Assembly: GCA_947632385.1 (NCBI GenBank)
Contig: CANRPD010000022.1
Coordinates: forward strand, 1-32,167
DNA: 32,167 bases
Source of the DNA: an uncultured Clostridia bacterium
GTDB lineage: Bacteria > Bacillota > Clostridia > Oscillospirales > Acutalibacteraceae
Direction: 5' to 3'
Below, piece after piece: positions 1-5,846 of this stretch. The stretch's first letter is position 1. Each line of letters starts with the position of its first letter. A model generated the notes under the pieces. The model saw nothing but the letters and a program-made list of their open reading frames with translations. It made no database searches and was not told where the DNA came from. Both the position numbers and the translations under genes were made by a program.

Positions 1-1
1 C

Positions 2-89
2 CCGCCGCCGCGGCCGGGCTGCGCCCGGCCCGGCCTTCCCCGCAGGGGAAGGCCGCCCGCGCCCCCCGCGGGGGCGCGGGCGGCGGCGG
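2..89. repeat. Cloverleaf palindromic repeat, copy 1
   Basis: This 88-bp GC-only-looking element folds almost perfectly. An outer 9-bp stem pairs 2-10 with 81-89. It encloses three consecutive hairpins: 12-19/23-30 (8 bp), 31-41/45-55 (11 bp) and 56-66/70-80 (11 bp). Each hairpin has a 3-nt loop, and only base 11 is left unpaired. The arm order is the reverse of copies 2 and 3, so this copy lies in the opposite orientation. The window starts at the outer stem, so further sequence to the left may belong to it. It carries no ORF and no T-tract, so it does not look like an ordinary terminator. Its function is unknown; it could be a MITE- or REP-like dispersed repeat. Confidence 0.8.
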
Positions 90-313
90 AAAGTCGGGTC
101 CTTTGCTCCGTGCGGGCGGGCCGCCCACCGGCCAAGCTCCCGGCCGAGCCCACCGGCGGCCTGCCGCCTGACCGGGGGACCAGGAGGCTCGCTCCCTGCC
201 GGAACCGGCGCCCGGTGCAGGGCCGGAACCGCCCGATTTTGCTCCCACCAAATTGCAGAAATTGTCAAAAAATGAGGGCCGGTTTTTCCCGGCATTCCGG
301 GAAAAATCGAAGA
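90..313. other. GC-rich intergenic stretch without a gene
   Basis: No convincing gene lies between the first cloverleaf and parS. The short open frames here have proline/arginine-rich composition typical of chance ORFs in GC-rich DNA, and no ribosome binding site. Several small GC hairpins occur around 108-180. A short direct repeat, CCGGAACC, occurs twice near 200-230. The AT-richer end (236-313) leads into the palindrome and parS. Confidence 0.6.
281..308. repeat. Split palindrome next to parS
   Basis: TTTTTCCCGG at 283-292 and CCGGGAAAAA at 297-306 form a perfect 10-bp dyad around a 4-nt spacer. G·T and G-C pairs at 282/307 and 281/308 can extend it. The A and T runs lie inside the arms, so it is not an intrinsic terminator on either strand. 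It ends 8 bp from parS. The half-sites TTTCCC/GGGAAA resemble those of the nucleoid-occlusion protein Noc, but known Noc sites have no central spacer, so that reading is only suggestive. Confidence 0.5.
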
Positions 314-329
314 TGTTTCACGTGAAACA
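314..329. promoter_or_regulatory. parS centromere site (ParB/Spo0J binding)
   Basis: TGTTTCACGTGAAACA is a perfect 16-bp palindrome identical to the bacterial parS consensus, and the dyad extends one base each side (313-330). ParB-family proteins load here and, with ParA, organise and segregate the origin. It sits about 9 kb from dnaA, just beyond the rsmG stop codon. In Firmicutes the noc/parA/parB genes usually follow rsmG, so they probably lie just off the left edge. Confidence 0.95.
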
Positions 330-349
330 TGCCACAAAAGATGGAAAGG

Positions 350-1081
350 TCACGCCGGTTTTCCCGCCCCCAGGGGGTGCTTGACGATGGTGCCGCCGTG
401 GCGGGGGTAGGCCTTGGGGGTGAAGGCCCGCTTCTGCACGGAGAGGAGGACCCGCTCCCCTGCGGTGGGCAGGGCGAACCGGTGCACCTGGGCCCGCTCG
501 CCCCCCAACAGGGCCAGGGCGGGGCCGGCGGCGGTGAGCTCCTCTTCGGCGCCGGGGCCCTTCATGGCCCAGAAGAAGCCCTTCATTTTGACGAGGGGCA
601 GGCAGTATTCCGCTAAAACGGGCAGGGGCGCCACGGCCCGGGCGGTGGCCACGTCGAACTGCTCCCGGAAGGCGGGGAGGCGGCCGGCCTCCTCGGCCCG
701 CTTGTGCACCGTCTCCGCGGGCAGGCCCAGGGCGGCGCAGAGCTCCGTCAAAAAAGCGAGGCGCTTATTGGAGCCGTCCAGCAGGGTCAGGCGGATGTCG
801 GGGCGGAGGATCTTCACCGGGACGCCGGGAAAGCCCGCCCCTGTGCCCACGTCGATGAGCCGGGCGCCTTCCTTCAGCGGGCAGAAGGCCAGGAGGCTGA
901 TGCTGTCCAGAAAGTGCTTTTCCGCCACCTGGGCGGGTTCGGTGATGGCGGTGAGGTTCAGCCTTTCGTTCCAGTCCAGCAGCAGCTCCAGGTAGCGCTG
1001 GAACCGGTCCAGCTGCTCGCCGGTGAGCCGCAGGCCCAGGGCCTGGGCGCTGGTTTTCAGGCCGGGACGGATGTCTTCCAT
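350..1081 (-). CDS. rsmG: 16S rRNA (guanine527-N7)-methyltransferase RsmG
   Basis: This enzyme uses S-adenosylmethionine to methylate N7 of the 530-loop guanine (G527) of 16S rRNA. The 243-aa product has the usual length for RsmG. The glycine-rich SAM-binding motif DVGTGAGFPG is at about residues 77-86, followed by LLDGSNKR near 100-107 and the TARAVAPL segment near 146. The C-terminus has the family's YPRxxGT-like ending (AYPRHGGTIVKHPLG). I chose the ATG at 1081 because AGAGGAG precedes it by a normal distance and the protein then begins like its family. The open frame continues upstream to 1315, but only through the cloverleaf repeat as low-complexity sequence. It is the last gene of the leftward block, between cloverleaf copies 1 and 2, with parS just past its stop. 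Confidence 0.95.
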   Translation of the reverse strand: MEDIRPGLKTSAQALGLRLTGEQLDRFQRYLELLLDWNERLNLTAITEPAQVAEKHFLDSISLLAFCPLKEGARLIDVGTGAGFPGVPVKILRPDIRLTLLDGSNKRLAFLTELCAALGLPAETVHKRAEEAGRLPAFREQFDVATARAVAPLPVLAEYCLPLVKMKGFFWAMKGPGAEEELTAAGPALALLGGERAQVHRFALPTAGERVLLSVQKRAFTPKAYPRHGGTIVKHPLGAGKPA

Positions 1082-1159
1082 GGGGATGCTCCTCTCTGTC
1101 AAGGGGTTGGTGCAGGGCAGGGGGCCGGGGCCGCCCCCACATGAGCGGTGGGCACCGGC

Positions 1160-1251
1160 CCCCGCCGCCGCAGGCCCGCGCCCCCCAAGGGGCGCGGGCC
1201 GTCCGCCCCTGCGGGGCGGGCGGCCGGGCGCAGCCCGGCGCGGCGGCGGGG
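1160..1251. repeat. Cloverleaf palindromic repeat, copy 2
   Basis: The outer 12-bp stem pairs 1160-1171 with 1240-1251. Inside are three arms: 1173-1184/1189-1200 (12 bp), 1201-1209/1213-1221 (9 bp with one G·T) and 1223-1229/1233-1239 (7 bp). The third arm, GCCGGGCGCAGCCCGGC, is the exact reverse complement of the first arm of copy 1. The middle arm keeps the CCCC-TGC-GGGG tip of copy 1 while its stem base differs on both sides. This is the same element in inverted orientation. It lies between the mnmG stop and the rsmG start, in the leader of rsmG. Confidence 0.8.
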
Positions 1252-1311
1252 AGGTCGGGAGACCGCTCCCTCTCGGCGGGCCGCAGACCGGGACCCGGCC
1301 GGGGGCGGCCT

Positions 1312-3183
1312 TCACGGCCGGGCGGCGGCTAAATAGATCAGCAGCACGGAGATGTCCGCCGGGCTGACCCCGGAGATGCGGCCCGCCTGGCCCACGTTCT
1401 CCGGGCGGAGGGCCTGCAGCTTCTCCCGGGCCTCCAGCCGCAGGCCGGCGATGGCGCTGTAATCCAGGTCAGCGGGGAGGCGCTTTTGCTCCAGCCGGCG
1501 CATCTCCTCCACCTGGGCCTGCTGCTTTTTGATGTACCCCTCGTACTTGAGGGCGATCTCCACGCTCTCCAGCACGGCGGCGGGCAGCGGGGGCCGGGTG
1601 GGGTCCACCGGGGCCAGGTCGGCATAGGTGATCTGGGGCCGGCGGAGCAGGTCCGCCAGGCGGACGCCGGTGGTCACCGGGGCGGTGCCTTTGGCCGTGA
1701 GGATGGCGTTGAGGGCGTCCCCCGGGGGCAGCGAGGTGCGCTGGACCCGGCGGAGCTCCGCCTCCTTTTGGGCCTGCTTGCGGCAGAACTTCTCCCACCG
1801 GGCGTCGGAGATCAGGCCCAGCTCCCGGCCCAGGGGGGTCAGGCGCTCGTCGGCGTTGTCCTGGCGCAGGAGCAGCCGGTACTCGGAGCGGGAGGTCATC
1901 ATGCGGTAGGGGTCGTTCACGCCCTTGGTGATCAAATCGTCGATGAGGGTGCCGATGTAGCTGGAGGCCCGGTCCAGGACGAACCGGGGCCGGCCCAGCA
2001 CTTTGCGGGCGGCGTTGATCCCGGCGATAAGGCCCTGGGCGGCGGCCTCCTCATAGCCGGAGCTGCCGTTGAACTGCCCCGCGCCGTACAGCCCCGGCAG
2101 GTCCTTGAACTCCAGGGCGGGAGACAGGGCGGTGGGGTCGCAGCAGTCGTACTCGATGGCGTAGGCGCTGCGCATGATCTGGGCGTGCTCCAGGCCGGGG
2201 ATGGTGTGGTAAAACGCCTGCTGGACCTCCTCCGGCAGGGAGGAGCTCATGCCCTGGAGGTACATCTCCTCGGTCTCCAGGCCGCAGGGCTCGATGAACA
2301 GCTGGTGGCGGCTGCGGTCCGGGAAGCGCACCATTTTGTCCTCGATGCTTGGGCAGTACCGGGGCCCGATGCCCTGGATCTCCCCGGCGTAGAGGGGGGA
2401 GCGGTCCAGGTTCTCCAGGATCACCCGGCGGGTCTCGTCGTTGGTCCAGGTGATGTGGCAGACCCGCTGGTTTTCCGGCGGGGTCTCGGTGTCGTAGGAA
2501 AAGGGGACCACGGGCTCGTCCCCGGGCTGGACCTCCAGGCCGGAAAAGTCGATGGAGGAACGCAGGACCCGGGCCGGGGTGCCGGTCTTGAACCGGCGCA
2601 GGGAGATGCCCAGCGCCCGCAGGGCGTCCGGCAAAAAGGCCGCCGGGAAGAGCCCGTCGGGCCCGCTGGGATAGGAGACCTCCCCCACGAAGACCTTGCC
2701 CCCCAGAAAGGTGCCGGTGCAGAGGATCACCGCCTCGGCGGCGTACACCGCCCCCAGCCGGGTGCTGACCTGCCAGCGGCCCTCCGCCGGCCGCAGGTCC
2801 ACCACCTCCGCCTGGAGGAGGGACAGGCCGGGGGTCTGCTCCAGGGTGTGCTTCATGCGCCGGGAATAGGCGGTGCGGTCGATCTGGGCCCGGAGAGAGT
2901 GGACCGCCGGGCCTTTGCCCCGGTTGAGCATCCGGCTCTGGAGGGTGCAGGCGTCCGCGGCCCGGCCCATCTCCCCACCCAGGGCGTCGATCTCCCGGAC
3001 CAGGTGGCCCTTGGCGGTGCCGCCGATGCTGGGGTTGCAGGGGCAGTTGCCCACGGCGTCCAGCTGGATGGTGAAGACGGTGGTGGGCACGCCCAGCCGG
3101 GCGGCGGCCAGGGCGGCCTCGATGCCGGCGTGGCCCGCGCCGATGACGGCCACGCCGGTCTCGCCGGCAAAATAGGTTTGCAT
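1312..3183 (-). CDS. mnmG: tRNA uridine-34 5-carboxymethylaminomethyl modification enzyme MnmG (GidA)
   Basis: This is the FAD- and NADH-dependent subunit of the MnmE-MnmG complex, which installs the (carboxymethyl)aminomethyl group at C5 of wobble uridine in tRNAs. The 623-aa product is full length for the family. An N-terminal Rossmann FAD motif, GAGHAGIEAA, lies near residues 16-25. The conserved RMLNRGKGPAVHSLRAQID block is near residue 85, and the GxGQFNGSSGYEEAAAQG-type block near 365. Its helical C-terminal domain is of the kind that contacts MnmE. The ATG at 3183 has an AGAAGGGA ribosome binding site. In many Firmicutes mnmE directly precedes mnmG. Here a NUDIX gene and a broken gene lie between them. 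Confidence 0.97.
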   Translation of the reverse strand: MQTYFAGETGVAVIGAGHAGIEAALAAARLGVPTTVFTIQLDAVGNCPCNPSIGGTAKGHLVREIDALGGEMGRAADACTLQSRMLNRGKGPAVHSLRAQIDRTAYSRRMKHTLEQTPGLSLLQAEVVDLRPAEGRWQVSTRLGAVYAAEAVILCTGTFLGGKVFVGEVSYPSGPDGLFPAAFLPDALRALGISLRRFKTGTPARVLRSSIDFSGLEVQPGDEPVVPFSYDTETPPENQRVCHITWTNDETRRVILENLDRSPLYAGEIQGIGPRYCPSIEDKMVRFPDRSRHQLFIEPCGLETEEMYLQGMSSSLPEEVQQAFYHTIPGLEHAQIMRSAYAIEYDCCDPTALSPALEFKDLPGLYGAGQFNGSSGYEEAAAQGLIAGINAARKVLGRPRFVLDRASSYIGTLIDDLITKGVNDPYRMMTSRSEYRLLLRQDNADERLTPLGRELGLISDARWEKFCRKQAQKEAELRRVQRTSLPPGDALNAILTAKGTAPVTTGVRLADLLRRPQITYADLAPVDPTRPPLPAAVLESVEIALKYEGYIKKQQAQVEEMRRLEQKRLPADLDYSAIAGLRLEAREKLQALRPENVGQAGRISGVSPADISVLLIYLAAARP

Positions 3184-3250
3184 GGAAATCCCTTCTGTTG
3201 CGATGAAAATACAAGATGTAGTGGATGATTAAGTAAAATGTTCTGGATAT

Positions 3251-3259
3251 TGTGGATGA
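3251..3259. promoter_or_regulatory. DnaA-box-like nonamer upstream of mnmG
   Basis: TGTGGATGA (reverse TCATCCACA) differs from the standard DnaA box TTATCCACA at one base. It sits alone in the AT-rich leader of mnmG. A single near-match outside the origin may be chance or a minor DnaA-titration or regulatory site. Confidence 0.3.
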
Positions 3260-3261
3260 AA

Positions 3262-3339
3262 CGCCGCGGGCGCGCGACCGGAGGGAGAGCGCCGGGCCGC
3301 CCGCAGTGCGGCGCCGGGTGAATACCCGGCAGCGCGGCG
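3262..3339. repeat. Cloverleaf palindromic repeat, copy 3 (diverged)
   Basis: The outer 7-bp stem pairs CGCCGCG (3262-3268) with CGCGGCG (3333-3339). Three arms follow: 3269-3273/3289-3293 (5 bp, long loop), 3296-3300/3308-3312 (5 bp) and 3313-3319/3324-3330 (7 bp, GCCGGGT/ACCCGGC). The orientation and arm order are those of copy 2. In the last arm the C-G closing pair of copy 2 is replaced by T-A, a compensated change that supports a selected fold. It lies between the NUDIX stop and the mnmG start. It is weaker than copies 1 and 2. Confidence 0.6.
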
Positions 3340-3354
3340 GGGGCTGGGAGGGGC

Positions 3355-3903
3355 TCAGTCTGGGGAAAGGCGCAGCAGCGCGCCGACCCGGCGGAGGACC
3401 GGCAGCTCCCGGCTGCAGATCAGGCGGCCCAGCGGGGTGCAGGCCCGGCGCTGGTATTCCGCCAGGGCTTCAGGGTAGGTCAGGCGCAGGGTGGACAGGT
3501 GGAAGTCCTGCTGCTCCTCCGGCGTTTGGTGGGTGGGGCCCCAGGAGAGGGCCCGGCAGAGGAAGTAGTGGTTGTGGTTGCGGCGGTGGATAAGGTGGTA
3601 GGCATCGTGGACCTGGGCAATCTCTCCCAGGACCTGGGTGCGGACGCCCAGCTCCTCCGAGAGCTCCCGATGGATGGCGGTCTCTAGGTCCTCCCCGGGC
3701 TCCACGCCGCCGCCGGCGGTCTCGATAAGGGTGGCCCGGCCGAAATCGTCGTCCCGGTCCACCCGGACAAAGTAGAAGAAGCCTGCGTCGTCGTAGACGA
3801 TGGCCCGGGCGATCTGGCGGTCGTGGTCCAGGTAGGTGAAGGGCCACTGGGTGTCCGTGAGGGTGAGGGTGAGCGGAGGAAGATTTGAGATTTGAGGGTT
3901 CAT
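3355..3903 (-). CDS. NUDIX hydrolase
   Basis: NUDIX enzymes cleave nucleoside diphosphates linked to another moiety, using divalent metal held by the NUDIX box. The box is perfect here: G65, five residues, E71, seven residues, then RELSEELGV at 79-87. The product is 182 aa, starting from the ATG at 3903, which has a textbook AGGAGG site. A longer frame reaches 4011 but would run into the neighbouring pseudogene. The substrate cannot be read from the sequence; the fold around residues 18-65 (QWPFTYLDHDRQIARAIVY) suggests a stand-alone hydrolase of the MutT/ADP-ribose type. It lies between mnmE and mnmG, on the same strand. Several Oscillospiraceae carry small NUDIX genes, but I do not recognise this one as part of the mnm pathway. 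Confidence 0.88.
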   Translation of the reverse strand: MNPQISNLPPLTLTLTDTQWPFTYLDHDRQIARAIVYDDAGFFYFVRVDRDDDFGRATLIETAGGGVEPGEDLETAIHRELSEELGVRTQVLGEIAQVHDAYHLIHRRNHNHYFLCRALSWGPTHQTPEEQQDFHLSTLRLTYPEALAEYQRRACTPLGRLICSRELPVLRRVGALLRLSPD

Positions 3904-3970
3904 AGAGGGCCTCCTGAATGCGGCTGTTGGGAAATGGAACGCTCTCCTGTTGCTGGCAACAATCAGCCTG

Positions 3971-4380
3971 CTACCGTTCGTACCGCGTGCCATGGGAAAG
4001 CAGGACCGCATCGGTCAATGCCAGGCGCAGGAGAACGGTATGTGGGTCCGAACAATCGGTATGCCCGTCGTCGATCCAGCTGGCAAAGGCCTGCTTCAGT
4101 TTTTCGGCCAGGGGACGGTTCGGTTCCGCACCAAACCAGCCCAAGCTTTCTCCTTGCGCGTGTGCGGTGAACCAATCCCCCGCGATGGCCACCGTGGGGT
4201 TGGCTTGCATGTGCCGCATCTTATTGGAGAGCGCATGGGTGATGACATAAAAGGAACCGTTCTCCTAATAGGCGTTGACCGAGCGCACATAGGGAACTCC
4301 GTGCTCTACCGTCGCCAAAGAGAGGACCGTATCTTTGCCAAAGCGCTCCTGCATGATGCGTTCAGCCTGTTCGTTCCATG
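3971..4380 (-). pseudogene. Broken pyridoxamine 5'-phosphate oxidase-family (general-stress flavin-binding) gene
   Basis: Read on the minus strand, two adjoining stretches together give a recognisable small PNPOx-like split-barrel protein. From 4354 the reading runs MQERFGKDTVLSLATVEHG and on to SVNAY. It then meets an in-frame TAG at 4267-4265 and continues ENGSFYVITHALSNKM. The second part contains TVAIAGDWFTAHAQGESLGW and ends VLLSHGTRYER at 3971. Family members have an unbroken sequence with a Tyr or similar residue where the TAG stands. The start also looks damaged: a GAGGAGGAG ribosome site (4392-4400) is followed by an ATG at 4380 that is one base out of frame with the conserved NEQAERIMQERFG. 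The C-terminus is a few residues shorter than I would expect. A sequencing error is possible at either lesion. It lies just after mnmE. Confidence 0.75.
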
Positions 4381-4425
4381 GCAGGGTCTTGCTCCTCCTC
4401 AAATGAAATCAACCGAAAGGAAAAA

Positions 4426-5787
4426 CTATTTGCCTACGCAGAACTGTTCGAAGACGCGGTCCACCACTTCCTCGGAGACCAGGCGGCCGGTGAGGGCATA
4501 CAGGGCGGACAGGGCTTCCTCCACGCAGACGGTGGCGGCGTCCAGCGTCATGCCCTGGAGCAGGGCGGACTGGGCCTGGGACAGGGCGGCGGCGGCGGCA
4601 CGCACCTGCTCCAGCTGGCGGTCGGTGAAGAGGACGGCGTCGGGGGCGGAAAAGTCCCGGGCGCCCAGGATGGACAGCACCGCGGCGGTGAGGTCCTCCA
4701 GGCCCTGGCCCGTGGCGGCGCTGAGGCGCACCGTGGGCAGATCCGGCAGCTGGGAAGGGTCCAGGCGGGCGGGAAGGTCGGATTTATTGAGCACCAGCAA
4801 AGTGCTCCGGGCCGGTAGGTCCAGAAGGCGGGCGCGCTCCTCGGCGGTCAGGGGGCGAGAAGAATCCAGCACCAGCAGGGTGAGCTGGGCGGTATCCAGA
4901 CGGGCCTGAGCCGCCCGGACGCCGATCTGCTCCACGGGGTCGTCGGTGGCGCGCAGGCCGGCGGTGTCGGACAGGCGCAGGGGCACGCCCCCCAGGGAAA
5001 CGGTCTCCTCCACCACGTCCCGGGTGGTGCCGGGGACGGGGGTGACGATGGAGCGATCGTACCCCGCCAGCAGGTTCATCAGGGTGGACTTGCCCACATT
5101 GGGGCTGCCGGCGATGACCGTTTGGACCCCGGAGCGGTAGACCCGGGCGGACTGGGACAACTGCCAGAGAGACTCCAGGGCGGCGCGCAGGGTGGACAGG
5201 CGGGAGAGGGTCTCCTCCTCGGTGAGGATGGGGACGTCTTCCTCCGGGAAATCGGCCCAAGCGGCCAGGTGGGCGGCCAGATCGGCCAGGGAATCGGCCA
5301 GGGAATCGATCTTTTTCGACAGGGCGCCCTCCGCCCCCAGACGGGCTGCCCGGGCGGCCTGCTCCCCCTGGGCGGCGATGAGCTGGGCCACGGCCTCGGC
5401 CTGGGCCAGGTCCAGCTTGCCATTGAGAAAGGCTCGGCGGGTGAACTCCCCCGGCTGGGCCGGGACCGCCCCCGCCCGGAGGACCTCCTCCAAAATGCGG
5501 CGGGTGACGTACAGCCCGCCGTGGCAGGAGAGCTCCACCACGTCCTCGCCGGTGTAGCTTTTGGGGGCGGCGAACACCAGGGCCAGGCACTGGTCGATGG
5601 GCTCGCCCTCCAGGGTATGGACGGCGCCCAGGGCGGCGGTGTAGCCCCGCATGTGCGCCACGGGACGGCCGGAGACCCCGGTGAAGACCCGGTCCGCCAC
5701 GGCCCGGGCCTGGGGCCCGGAGAGCCGAACGATGCCGATCCCCCCGGGGGCGGGGCCGGTGGAGACCGCTGCGATGGTGGTTTGCAC
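4426..5787 (-). CDS. mnmE: tRNA uridine-34 modification GTPase MnmE (TrmE)
   Basis: MnmE is the GTPase partner of MnmG in wobble-uridine modification; it binds a formyl-folate cofactor in its N-terminal domain. The 453-aa product is full length. It has an N-terminal tetrahydrofolate-binding domain (residues 1-118), then a helical domain interrupted by a G domain with P-loop GSPNVGKS (227-234), DTAG (274-277) and NKSD (334-337). It ends in the C-terminal CxGK motif (FEQFCVGK), with valine in place of the commoner isoleucine. I chose the GTG at 5787 because GGAGAGG precedes it and the protein then starts MQTTIAAVSTGPAPGGIGIVR as in the family. The same frame stays open to 6873, but that sequence is the antisense-like shadow of jag. 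Confidence 0.96.
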   Translation of the reverse strand: MQTTIAAVSTGPAPGGIGIVRLSGPQARAVADRVFTGVSGRPVAHMRGYTAALGAVHTLEGEPIDQCLALVFAAPKSYTGEDVVELSCHGGLYVTRRILEEVLRAGAVPAQPGEFTRRAFLNGKLDLAQAEAVAQLIAAQGEQAARAARLGAEGALSKKIDSLADSLADLAAHLAAWADFPEEDVPILTEEETLSRLSTLRAALESLWQLSQSARVYRSGVQTVIAGSPNVGKSTLMNLLAGYDRSIVTPVPGTTRDVVEETVSLGGVPLRLSDTAGLRATDDPVEQIGVRAAQARLDTAQLTLLVLDSSRPLTAEERARLLDLPARSTLLVLNKSDLPARLDPSQLPDLPTVRLSAATGQGLEDLTAAVLSILGARDFSAPDAVLFTDRQLEQVRAAAAALSQAQSALLQGMTLDAATVCVEEALSALYALTGRLVSEEVVDRVFEQFCVGK

Positions 5788-5805
5788 GGACAGTCCTCTC
5801 CTTCG

Positions 5806-5834
5806 AAAAAGGAGCGGCCCCGAGGACCGCTCCT
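5806..5834 (-). terminator. Intrinsic terminator between jag and mnmE
   Basis: On the minus strand AGGAGCGG (5834-5827) and CCGCTCCT (5817-5810) form an 8-bp stem with a 9-nt loop, followed directly by TTTTT (5810-5806). It lies between the jag stop and the mnmE ribosome site. It would reduce readthrough into mnmE or force mnmE to depend on a separate promoter. Confidence 0.7.
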
Positions 5835-5846
5835 GCGCGTGATGGT

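Noticed and set aside
283-306. rsmG terminator
   Set aside because: The A/T runs are inside the arms in the wrong order for an intrinsic terminator in either direction.
1486-3228. A 580-codon plus-strand open frame opposite mnmG
   Set aside because: It mirrors mnmG codon by codon and its predicted protein is Gly/Val/His-rich low-complexity sequence, the usual shadow of a GC-rich gene.
3184-3250. A promoter for mnmG
   Set aside because: TTTACT and TTGTAT are at 17-bp spacing but the -10 matches only three of six bases, so I do not call it.
4265-4267. In-frame TAG in the PNPOx-like gene read as pyrrolysine or another recoded residue
   Set aside because: No sign of pyl genes in the window, the family has no catalytic role for such a residue there, and the start region also looks damaged; a simple nonsense mutation is more economical.
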